Both the position numbers and the translations under genes were made by a program. The notes under the pieces are model-generated. The model had not been told where the DNA came from, searched no databases, and saw nothing but the letters and a program-made list of their open reading frames with translations. From Cytobacillus oceanisediminis (lineage in GTDB: Bacteria > Bacillota > Bacilli > Bacillales > Cytobacillaceae), in NCBI RefSeq assembly GCF_004366035.1, contig NZ_SOEE01000002.1, positions 682,001 to 746,000 of the forward strand: a stretch of 64,000 nt of DNA, in the 5' to 3' direction. Positions 25,407 to 32,558 of the stretch are shown in pieces. Each line of letters opens with the position of its first letter. The first letter of the stretch is position 1.

Positions 25407-25492
25407 TAGAATTTTAAAGTTCTTCTCAAACGGGCTAATTTTCTTTCTGTTTTCTCAATTGCATATTTGGATCCAAATAGAAAATGGAACAT
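25406..25492 (-). CDS. 28-aa basic peptide gene (unrecognised)
   Basis: ATG at 25490-25492 follows a near-ideal RBS (AAAGGAGG, eight bases away) and the frame runs 28 codons to TAG. The peptide opens MFHFLFGSKYAIEK and ends RLRRTLKF: a hydrophobic-aromatic head and a strongly basic amphipathic tail. A good promoter lies upstream (TTGTAA, 17-base spacer, TATAAT near 25531-25559), and a terminator follows. An operator core at 25564-25573 lies just upstream of the promoter. It may be a regulatory or membrane-binding mini-protein. Function unknown. Confidence 0.6.
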   Translation of the reverse strand: MFHFLFGSKYAIEKTERKLARLRRTLKF

Positions 25493-25530
25493 CGGGGTGT
25501 CCTCCTTTTTTCTCTAACCTGTTATCATTA

Positions 25531-25559
25531 TTATATTATGAATTTTTGAGATTTACAAC
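25531..25559 (-). promoter_or_regulatory. sigma-A-type promoter of the 28-aa gene
   Basis: On the minus strand TTGTAA and TATAAT are separated by 17 bases, followed by the mini-gene's RBS about 30 bases further on. Confidence 0.55.
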
Positions 25560-25563
25560 AAAA

Positions 25564-25573
25564 TTGTATACCA
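25564..25573. promoter_or_regulatory. GntR-regulon operator core (28-aa gene / permease)
   Basis: TTGTATACCA followed by AATACCA. Between the divergent mini-gene and permease gene, so it could act on either. Confidence 0.65.
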
Positions 25574-25635
25574 AATACCAAAATAACGATAGAAATGTGG
25601 CTGATTTTTGAATAAATAAAGAAAACGCGTGATTA

Positions 25636-25645
25636 TGGTATACAA
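25636..25645. promoter_or_regulatory. GntR-regulon operator core (permease 1)
   Basis: TGGTATACAA, about 45 bases before the ATG of the 25691 permease gene. Confidence 0.65.
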
Positions 25646-25690
25646 TTTCATTTACTATTTACTTTATTAAAGATCGCGAGGGTGTCTGAT

Positions 25691-27073
25691 ATGCTGAGAG
25701 TTTTATTTTTGACCGTGATTGGTTTGTATTTGCTGTCCACATTGCTTCCGCATTGGAATATCGATCCCCTCCTCTCTATCCTGTGTTTTATCATCGTGGT
25801 TTTAACATTCAGGCTTGCGAAGAAATTCGTACAGATCCTCGGGGGTGTATTCCTGGCTTTTGGTTCTGTGCTGCTTTGGACAAGCGGCTCAGACTGGCAG
25901 CAATATATTCTTGCCTTTGGTCCAATGCTTGATCTGCTTACCATGTTTACGTTAATACCGATCCTCGGGATTCCGATTAAACTTGGGCGATACGGGGAAG
26001 GCATCCAGGCTATCATCCAAAAACGGATAAAAACATCTGGTCATTTATATATGATGACTTCAGGGATCTCTTACTTTTTTAGCATTTTTATGAATCTTGC
26101 CACTCTTCCCATGACGTATTATTCAATTAGGCCGGCACTCGGGAGCTTTCCGGTACGGAACAAGGAACGATTTATGAGCAGAGCGATTTCCAGGGGATTT
26201 GCAATGCCTTTAATTTGGGCGCCTGTAACGCCGATTGTGGGAATAGTGATTACAATGACGGGAGTCAGCTGGGTATCCATCCTCCCCTATGTCATTCCGC
26301 TGAGCATATTGGGTTTAGCAATGGATTGGTTTATTGGTTCCCGTCAGTCCCAGCCTATGAAACTCCCACAGCCAGGCGAAGTATCTGTGCATGAAACAGC
26401 AGCAGCCCTGGAAGCAGGTTATCCCGCCCGTGCTGGCAGAGTTTTTCAAATCCTGATAGCCATCGCAATTTTTAATGTTCTTGTATCTCTTGCTGAGACG
26501 CAGTTATCTTTGCCTTTCTTAATTCTTGTTTCTCTAATCGTTATTCCATTTGCATTCAGCTGGTCCCTTATATTAAAAAAAGGGAAAGAATTTGGAGAAC
26601 AGCTTGCTGACCATTTCAATTCCTTCGCCTTAAGCATGAAGGATCAATTTTTCATTTTTTTATCAACAGGCTTTTTTATATCAGCCATGAACTTGTCGAA
26701 TGCAAATGAAGTGCTTTATGAATGGATTGCAGCTTTTATAAATGTGGCAGGGGTCGAAATTTTCCTGATTATCTTGCCTTTGATCCCTTTAGGGCTGGCC
26801 TTTCTGGGCCTTCATCCAGCCGTGTCACTTGCATTGATGATTGAAGGCGTTAACCCGGCAGCCATCGGAATTTCACCGCACATTCTGACCGTTGCGATGC
26901 TGTCTGGGGCTGTTTCCGCCTTCTTAGTGGGCCCATATAATGCCACTCTTGGCCTCATGTCCAACATTATCAAAGTCGATTCCTATAAAGTCTCCAACTG
27001 GAATATGCCATTCGCGGCAGTTTATGTTGCTTGTGTGATGTTTTATTTGTTTTTACTGGAAAAATTACTCTAA
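25691..27073 (+). CDS. polytopic permease, ion-transporter superfamily type (permease 1)
   Basis: About 460 aa from the ATG at 25691 (RBS GAGGGTG); a GTG at 25682 is less likely. Eleven or so hydrophobic segments, a central hydrophilic loop (residues about 215-250) and conserved-looking MTSGISYFFSIFMNLATLP, FAMPLIWAPVTPI and GPYNATLGLMSNI patterns suggest two inverted halves as in ion-transporter (IT) superfamily carriers such as DUF401 or C4-dicarboxylate proteins. The substrate is unknown. An operator core precedes it, so it likely imports the pathway substrate or exports a product. Confidence 0.8.
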   Translation: MLRVLFLTVIGLYLLSTLLPHWNIDPLLSILCFIIVVLTFRLAKKFVQILGGVFLAFGSVLLWTSGSDWQQYILAFGPMLDLLTMFTLIPILGIPIKLGRYGEGIQAIIQKRIKTSGHLYMMTSGISYFFSIFMNLATLPMTYYSIRPALGSFPVRNKERFMSRAISRGFAMPLIWAPVTPIVGIVITMTGVSWVSILPYVIPLSILGLAMDWFIGSRQSQPMKLPQPGEVSVHETAAALEAGYPARAGRVFQILIAIAIFNVLVSLAETQLSLPFLILVSLIVIPFAFSWSLILKKGKEFGEQLADHFNSFALSMKDQFFIFLSTGFFISAMNLSNANEVLYEWIAAFINVAGVEIFLIILPLIPLGLAFLGLHPAVSLALMIEGVNPAAIGISPHILTVAMLSGAVSAFLVGPYNATLGLMSNIIKVDSYKVSNWNMPFAAVYVACVMFYLFLLEKLL

Positions 27074-27074
27074 T

Positions 27075-27118
27075 AAAAAAAGCTGCTGATCAAATAGTTC
27101 TAATCAGCAGCTTTTTTG
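27075..27118. terminator. bidirectional terminator between permease 1 and the reductase gene
   Basis: AAAAAAGCTGCTGAT / ATCAGCAGCTTTTTT perfect 15-bp stem. The minus-strand gene's stop codon (27100-27102) lies in the loop, so its last codons form one arm. Confidence 0.9.
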
Positions 27119-27780
27119 GTGGATTCCTTTAGTTCTTTCACAATCTCCTGTGCAAAATGCCCCAAGGTGCCTTCACTGTAAGAGCGGATGACTTCAGGTG
27201 CCAGAGAGGAGAGAGCTCTTTTAATATAAGCTGGCGGATAGTCTTTGCTGATGAAAACATTCTCGATTTCCACGGCTGTCTTTACGGCAAAGAATGTAGC
27301 CAGTTTGTTTACTTCTACTAATCTTTCTTCACTGTCCTTTACAATTTCCCCCAATGGCTTGATAAGGTCCACTATCGGACCTGGCAATTTGTCCTCTGAT
27401 ATAAACAGCCCATTTCCATTCTCCATTAAATCTCTCGAATGCCCCATATACTTCAATCCGTATACCTTGCAGGAAGGGATTCTTTCTAAAATACTTTTCG
27501 TTGGAAGTGCAGTCGCCATGTTGATGAAAGCAACAGAAGACTCCACAGGAAAAATGCTTTCCATAAACGAAATCACTTTTCCGGCCGGCAAAGCGAGCAG
27601 AATGATATCCATTTGTTTAAGTTCGTCATCGGTTAAAGGGCGTCCGTTAGGGAACCTTTCAGCAAATTGTTCTGCCTTTGATCTATCGGGATGATAGATG
27701 CCGATTGGAAGGTTTGATTTATGCCAGTGAGTCATCATGGCAGTCCCCAATTTTCCAATCCCAGCTAAACCTATTTTCAT
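27100..27780 (-). CDS. NAD(P)-binding reductase, ProC-like N-terminal domain
   Basis: About 226 aa from the second ATG (27780; RBS AGGAGG six bases away). The Rossmann motif KIGLAGIGKLGTAMM and the strand pattern MDIILLALPAGKVI, AFINMATALPTKSI resemble pyrroline-5-carboxylate reductase or F420-type oxidoreductases. It is shorter than ProC (about 270 aa) and lacks the ProC C-terminal dimer helices with their T-S-P-G-G-T-T motif, so it is probably not proline biosynthesis. It may reduce an imine or keto acid of the pathway. No operator core is visible directly upstream. Confidence 0.7.
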   Translation of the reverse strand: MKIGLAGIGKLGTAMMTHWHKSNLPIGIYHPDRSKAEQFAERFPNGRPLTDDELKQMDIILLALPAGKVISFMESIFPVESSVAFINMATALPTKSILERIPSCKVYGLKYMGHSRDLMENGNGLFISEDKLPGPIVDLIKPLGEIVKDSEERLVEVNKLATFFAVKTAVEIENVFISKDYPPAYIKRALSSLAPEVIRSYSEGTLGHFAQEIVKELKESTKKAAD

Positions 27781-27801
27781 CATGTGCCTCCTATTCTCTC
27801 T

Positions 27802-27860
27802 GAAAAAAAGACTATCCTCTAAGTTAGTTTATTCTAACTTTGCAGGATAGCCTTTTATTT
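27802..27860 (-). terminator. terminator of permease 2
   Basis: Minus-strand GGCTATCCT / AGGATAGTC stem with a nested AAGTTAG / CTAACTT hairpin, then a T-run (TTTTTTT). Confidence 0.75.
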
Positions 27861-27875
27861 TTCAAGATTACTGTT

Positions 27876-29321
27876 TTACCAGATTAAAATAGCAATTAAT
27901 GTGGCGATAAAAAGGCTGGCGACAACAGGGAGAAAGTTTTTCCTGGCCAGTTCCAGCGGTGAAAGCTGAAGGAATCCTGCTACTGCCACAAGGGAAGACC
28001 AGGCCACAATCGTTCCTCCTCCCCAGATGGCACCCATCTGCCCGATCGCTGCCAATGTGGAAGGATCGATATGGCTTCCATTTGCCAAAGCACCCGATAA
28101 GGCACCTGTTAACGGCAGCCCAGAAAAGCCTGAACCATCCAAGCCAGTGATCAGACCGACTATTAAAAGACCAAAACCGGCAATAAAGGCATTTTCCGGA
28201 ATATATGCCTGGCCTGCATGTATCATATCAAACAGAAATGCAGGCTTGGCAGCGCTTTCATCTAGAGAAAGAATCGTGCCGGTGAAGTCTGAGCTTCCCA
28301 TAAAGAAGAAACCTGCTATTGGAATAACCGGGGCCATCGCTCTAAAGGCGAAAACAAACCCTTCCGTTAAATGCTCGCTTATTTTATCCAAAGCATGGAT
28401 GCGATTAAAAGCCAAGGTTGCAAGCACTAATAGAAGTGTCGCTACACCGCCGATAAAGGCAGCGCCATCTGTCCCTTCAAATCCGGATCCGCCTGTTAAC
28501 TTTGTTGAGAACATATACAGCATAACAGCCAGCATGGATAAAGGCACTAATACGGCAAAGACCTTACCCCATGTATTTTTTCTCTGGATGGTTTCAGCAC
28601 TTTCTTCAGCTGTGGCCGCAAGTTCATTGGCTACACCAAAAAATGCTGAATTTTCAGGGTTTAGCGAGGAGTCATGGTGGCCTTTTTTGACAATTGATTT
28701 TCTATGCGCCAAATAAATATAGGCCAATGCACTTACACCTGTAATGACAGAAAGAACTAATGTCTTATCAGCAACCAGTGCCTTATCAATTCCAGCTGCT
28801 TTGGCGCTTAGCATCGGTGCTACCTGCATGATATAATCAGAAGAAAGCGCCATTCCCTGGCCCGCAATGACAATGACCATGGCAGCCGTCATCACAGGCA
28901 GACCAGCCCTGACTGCTGCCGGGACCAGCAATGCACAGATAAGCGGGACAGCAGGTGTTGGCCAGAAAAAGAGTGAAATTACATAGGTAGTAACCATTAA
29001 TACTAAATAGGAAACATGCCCATTGATCATTACCTTCTCAATCGGGCCAATAAGCCTTTTATCAGCTCCCAGGTCTTTCAATGAATTAAGAAGTGCGATC
29101 ATTAGGGAAATGATTAAGAATATACTGAACAACTCTTTTGCTGCGAGGAGATTAGCGTTAAATACCGCCTGAAAGCCAGCGATAAGACTTCCTTTATAGA
29201 TGACTGCCACAAAGAAAGTTCCAACGATAACCGGCAAGACAACGCCTCTTCTGAAAAGCATCGTTGCAATTACAGACACAGTAACAATTGCATAGACCCA
29301 ATGAGCAAATGTTAACTCCAT
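27876..29321 (-). CDS. polytopic permease (permease 2), ion-transporter superfamily type
   Basis: About 481 aa from the ATG at 29321 (RBS GGAGGGG); an upstream start would add an implausible 25-residue soluble leader. Around 12 membrane segments in two halves joined by a charged loop (SIVKKGHHDSSLNPENSAFFG). The motifs FFWPTPAVPLICALLVPAA and GLITGLDGSGFSGLPLTGAL resemble permeases of the gluconate/citrate/IT class. Operator core TTGTATACCA lies 173 bases before its start. Second carrier of the regulon; substrate not identifiable. Confidence 0.8.
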   Translation of the reverse strand: MELTFAHWVYAIVTVSVIATMLFRRGVVLPVIVGTFFVAVIYKGSLIAGFQAVFNANLLAAKELFSIFLIISLMIALLNSLKDLGADKRLIGPIEKVMINGHVSYLVLMVTTYVISLFFWPTPAVPLICALLVPAAVRAGLPVMTAAMVIVIAGQGMALSSDYIMQVAPMLSAKAAGIDKALVADKTLVLSVITGVSALAYIYLAHRKSIVKKGHHDSSLNPENSAFFGVANELAATAEESAETIQRKNTWGKVFAVLVPLSMLAVMLYMFSTKLTGGSGFEGTDGAAFIGGVATLLLVLATLAFNRIHALDKISEHLTEGFVFAFRAMAPVIPIAGFFFMGSSDFTGTILSLDESAAKPAFLFDMIHAGQAYIPENAFIAGFGLLIVGLITGLDGSGFSGLPLTGALSGALANGSHIDPSTLAAIGQMGAIWGGGTIVAWSSLVAVAGFLQLSPLELARKNFLPVVASLFIATLIAILIW

Positions 29322-29493
29322 ATATTCCCCTCCGTTTTTCGTTATAAAAAAAATCTCTTTATAAATAGATTGCAAAAGACAGATTGCAGGAGGCATGATC
29401 TGTTTATCTACAGCTGACTATGTAATACCTCGACACTTGGCTTATTCAGGAGGTTTTGAAACATTTTCCAAAAAGCATACTGCATTTGGTGGA

Positions 29494-29503
29494 TTGTATA
29501 CCA
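29494..29503. promoter_or_regulatory. GntR-regulon operator core (permease 2)
   Basis: TTGTATACCA with a TGGTGGA left arm (29487-29493). Confidence 0.65.
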
Positions 29504-29807
29504 AACTAAACAAAAAACAAAAAAGCGATACTCTTCGATGTGTTCGTGTTATGCGTGTTCGCCAGCCGAATCATCCAATACTATTTACTTATGATCCTAC
29601 AGAAATACTGTTCTAAAGATCAGCCTTTCTTCCTCTGGTTGACCACCTCCCTTTTTCACTATTTTAAACTTGTATACTATAATAACACTAAAAATAAATA
29701 TTGTGCAAATAATTTTGAAAATTTAGATGTTTTAATATTTTCTATAAAATATATTGCTCTCTTTATAGATTTAAGGTAAAATCTAGAATAAAATTGCACA
29801 AAGTATA

Positions 29808-29817
29808 TCGTATACCA
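29808..29817. promoter_or_regulatory. GntR-regulon operator core (AspDH-like gene)
   Basis: TCGTATACCA with a left arm AAGTATA, giving a 17-bp imperfect palindrome (29801-29817) 50 bases before the ATG. Confidence 0.6.
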
Positions 29818-29866
29818 AATTATATATTCCTATTTTTAGAGGTGATCCCAAGAAGGAGTGATAAAT

Positions 29867-30673
29867 ATGCTTAAAGCTGGAATTATCGGTTATGGAACGC
29901 TGGGGAAAACCATTGCGGAATTAATTGAAGCCGGCTATGCTGGCGATGTGGAGTTAAAGTCTGTGCTGGTTAGAAGAAAAAAGGGGGCACAGCATGCTGA
30001 CAAACAGACATTTGCTCTAACATCAGATGAAGCAAGATTTTTTAATGGGGATTTAGATATTATCATAGAGGCAGCGGGTCATCAGGCTTTACAAATGTTC
30101 GGGGAGCAAGTGCTGGCAAATGGAAGCCATCTTGTAGTGCTTTCCGTTGGAGCATTGGGAGACCCCGATTTTTATGATAAACTTCAGATTGCGGCTAAGC
30201 AGCATAACCGGCAGATCTATATCCCGTCTGCAGCTATCGCAGGCCTGGATCGGATTGCTGCAGGTGCAATGGGAAAAATTGAAAATATTACTTTAATTAC
30301 AAGGAAGCATCCCCGCAGCTGGAAAGGTACGATAGCGGAAGAAAAAGTGGATTTACATACGCTGACAGAACCATTTTGTATTTATGAAGGGAATGCACGG
30401 GAGTCATCCAAGCTGTTTCCGCAAAGCGTGAATGTATCAGCGGCCCTCAGCCTTGCAGGAATCGGCTTTGAAGAAACAAAAGTAAAAGTCTATGCTGATC
30501 CAACTATCCAATCGAACACACATACCATCAAGGCAAAGGGTTTTTTTGGCGAGGTGGAGATATCCGTATCGAATTTTCCTTATGAAGAAAATCCAAAATC
30601 CAGTCCAATCGTCGCCATGAGTGTGGCAAAGGTTTTAAAAAATTTAACTTCGCCAATTGTGATTGGAGTGTAA
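29867..30673 (+). CDS. aspartate dehydrogenase-like NAD(P)-dependent enzyme
   Basis: About 268 aa from the ATG at 29867 (RBS AAGGAG); a GTG at 29858 is inside that RBS. The N-terminal Rossmann motif GIIGYGTLG, VVLSVGALGDPDFYDKL, PSAAIAGLDRIAAGAMG, VNVSAALSLAG and YADPTIQSNTHTIKAKG (His219) match the L-aspartate dehydrogenase/NadX layout, including the family's catalytic His. These enzymes interconvert aspartate and oxaloacetate plus ammonia. Here it is regulated with the oxidase locus (operator 29808), so it may act on an aspartate-like or iminosuccinate-like intermediate instead of NAD synthesis. Confidence 0.85.
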   Translation: MLKAGIIGYGTLGKTIAELIEAGYAGDVELKSVLVRRKKGAQHADKQTFALTSDEARFFNGDLDIIIEAAGHQALQMFGEQVLANGSHLVVLSVGALGDPDFYDKLQIAAKQHNRQIYIPSAAIAGLDRIAAGAMGKIENITLITRKHPRSWKGTIAEEKVDLHTLTEPFCIYEGNARESSKLFPQSVNVSAALSLAGIGFEETKVKVYADPTIQSNTHTIKAKGFFGEVEISVSNFPYEENPKSSPIVAMSVAKVLKNLTSPIVIGV

Positions 30674-30676
30674 AAA

Positions 30677-30710
30677 AATTAAGAAAGGGCTTCTGCTCTT
30701 TCTTAATTTT
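30677..30710. terminator. bidirectional terminator between AspDH-like gene and GntR copy 2
   Basis: AATTAAGAAAG / CTTTCTTAATT stem with flanking A and T runs. It overlaps the 3' end of the GntR gene. Confidence 0.85.
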
Positions 30711-31377
30711 TCTTTTCACTCTGCTGCACCGCTTCAATATATGCTTTTTTTGAGTTTTCAATATGTATTTTGGTCAGATATTCAGCCATTTCCATTTCTT
30801 TATTGACGATGGCTTCCATGATTTTTAAATGTTCCTCCATTGACTTCTTTGCCCTGCCCGGATTTTTATGCCCGATTTTGGCAAATGCGCGAATGTAATC
30901 GGATAATCCGCTCAGCATCTCATAAAGCTTCACATTTTTTGCAGAGCTGTATAGAAGATGATTGAGCTCCCTATGTAATTCAGAAGCATCCTCTTCAGGA
31001 TTGTTCAGGTATTCCTCGACCTTTTTTATGCTGGCTGTGAACTTGCTTTCCATTTCATTATCCAGTTTTTGAACAGCCAATTTTGCTGCCAGTACTTCAA
31101 GTGATGATAAAATGGTAAACACTTCGATAATTTCTTTTTCGGAGATATCCGCTACAATTACGCCTTTTCTTGGGACTGTCTTAACAAACCCCTGGGATTC
31201 CAGGCGGAACAGCGCTTCCCGAATTGGTGTCCTGCTGATGTTTAATCTCTCAGCAAGTTCTCGTTCCACCAGACGGTCTCCCGCTTTAAATTCTCCATCC
31301 AAAATAAGATCCTTAATATGCAGATAAACCCTCTCGCGTATCGAGATCAGATTATCTTCCGTCCAGTTATTCCCCAT
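30703..31377 (-). CDS. GntR-family regulator, FCD subfamily, copy 2
   Basis: About 224 aa from the ATG at 31377 (RBS GAGGG); an upstream start at 31410 adds 11 residues without support. The winged helix (GDRLVERELAERLNISRTPI and following REALFRLESQGFVKTVPRKG) is near-identical to copy 1 at 18271-18978, but the FCD domain is clearly diverged, so the two probably bind the same operator and different or related ligands. It is convergent with the AspDH-like gene and closes the regulon on the right. No operator core is seen upstream, so autoregulation is not obvious. Confidence 0.9.
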   Translation of the reverse strand: MGNNWTEDNLISIRERVYLHIKDLILDGEFKAGDRLVERELAERLNISRTPIREALFRLESQGFVKTVPRKGVIVADISEKEIIEVFTILSSLEVLAAKLAVQKLDNEMESKFTASIKKVEEYLNNPEEDASELHRELNHLLYSSAKNVKLYEMLSGLSDYIRAFAKIGHKNPGRAKKSMEEHLKIMEAIVNKEMEMAEYLTKIHIENSKKAYIEAVQQSEKKN

Positions 31378-31465
31378 CCCTTTCCCTCTTTCTCTTTGGT
31401 TTACGCTCATTATAACTTACCTATCGGGGTACAGCAATTTTTTGGCTGATTTACCCAATTCATGT

Positions 31466-32086
31466 TTACGGAACATTCATTTTTTCAATTACTCCTCTGG
31501 AAGTATTGTCATTTGCCGCTACACGTGAAATGATTTCCGCAATGATTTCAGCCAGTTTTAAAACCATGTATAATCTCGTGCTGTTTAAGGAATGTACAGG
31601 TGATAATGGATCCAGCGTATTGACAATCGCCTTCAAATGAAAATCACCCACACTCGGAAGAGCCCGATTCACTGCATTTCCAGGAATAAACGACCCTTCC
31701 CTTATTAAAATATAACCGATTTGCCGCTCGTCTCCTAGGCAGGCATCTATGCCAAATATAAATGGATCATCATAGGTTTCTTTGATTTCTTTAAGCACCT
31801 TTTTGATATTCAATGCGTGAACAGGCTCCTGTAAAGTCCCATATACTGGATAGGGAATATTTTTTTCCTTGAGGATCTTTCCTGCCAATGGCCCAAGGGA
31901 GTCTCCTGTTGAGCGGTCAGAACCAATGCACAAAATAACGATTTCCCTGGATGTGCTGTAAAAAATCTGTTCCAGCTTGGTTACCATCTTTTCGATTTCT
32001 GCTTCTTCCGTCGTTTCTTTAATGGAAATATAACTCGCTGCATCGACAACATTTTTGTTCTGTTTGCTGGATGAAAATGGCCACAT
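31466..32086 (-). CDS. yyaC: YyaC-type spore protease family protein
   Basis: 206 aa. VILCIGSDRSTGDSLGPLAG, GTLQEPVHALNIKKVL and FGIDACLGDERQIGYILIREGSFIPGNAVNR are hallmarks of the YyaC (DUF1256) family, a spore-associated protein related in fold to the GPR germination protease. Expected to be made during sporulation. The RBS is GAGAGGG. The gene is single, and its presence supports a spore-forming host. A GTATAC hexamer about 80 bases upstream lacks the full regulon core. Confidence 0.9.
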   Translation of the reverse strand: MWPFSSSKQNKNVVDAASYISIKETTEEAEIEKMVTKLEQIFYSTSREIVILCIGSDRSTGDSLGPLAGKILKEKNIPYPVYGTLQEPVHALNIKKVLKEIKETYDDPFIFGIDACLGDERQIGYILIREGSFIPGNAVNRALPSVGDFHLKAIVNTLDPLSPVHSLNSTRLYMVLKLAEIIAEIISRVAANDNTSRGVIEKMNVP

Positions 32087-32360
32087 CTTAGTCCCTCTCT
32101 TTCCGGTAATCGTTATTTATATTCCAAATCGTCTTTTTTTAATAACTTAATTGATAATCATTCTTAGTGTATACAATGAATGCAGCAATTGTAAATTTTT
32201 ATTACCAATATATTATGTCCTACCCAGACCATTGGCGATATATCCCAGATATTTAATATCTTTCTACAATCATACTAGAAGCCCAAGCTTTCGTTCATCT
32301 TCTTTTTAGTTCCTTTGCAGAATATTTTATTTGCTTATACAAAAAATATTTTTCACAGAG

Positions 32361-32519
32361 GTGATCAGAACGAAAAAGGATATTAATAAAGAAATTGAAA
32401 ATCAAACCAGCACTTCCCAGGATATTTTGATGGATCGGGTAAATCAGGCTTTTAATAAAGTGGCGGAGGATGTAAGAGGGATGGTTGCAGAGAGTATAGT
32501 GAAGAAGAACAGCAGATAA
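32361..32519 (+). CDS. small hypothetical protein
   Basis: About 52 aa if it starts at the GTG at 32361; the only other start in frame is a TTG at 32331. No convincing RBS. The product is charged and helical (DINKEIENQTSTSQDILMDRVNQAF, ending in ESIVKKNSR) and has no known family signature. A bidirectional terminator follows immediately, which argues for real transcription. Spore small-protein or regulator guesses cannot be supported. Confidence 0.45.
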   Translation: MIRTKKDINKEIENQTSTSQDILMDRVNQAFNKVAEDVRGMVAESIVKKNSR

Positions 32520-32520
32520 A

Positions 32521-32548
32521 AAGAAGCTGGCTCCATGACCAGCTTCTT
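32521..32548. terminator. bidirectional terminator
   Basis: AAGAAGCTGG / CCAGCTTCTT stem, loop CTCCATGA, between the small plus-strand gene and the minus-strand carboxypeptidase gene. Confidence 0.85.
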
Positions 32549-32558
32549 CTATATTAAC

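Larger units (their letters stand above)
29322..29866. other. divergent intergenic region of permease 2 and the AspDH-like gene
   Basis: About 540 bases with two operator cores (29494, 29808). The middle part (29600-29790) is AT-rich and looks non-coding. The ORF at 29395-29616 shows no family signs and crosses the operator, so I reject it. Confidence 0.5.

Noticed and set aside
28027..28716. 229-aa plus-strand ORF inside permease 2
   Set aside because: It is an antisense shadow of the permease gene, with an unnatural Pro/Lys/Ser composition.
32167..32176. GTGTATACAA before yyaC
   Set aside because: It lacks the leading T and any second arm, and YyaC is a spore gene with no link to the oxidase locus.
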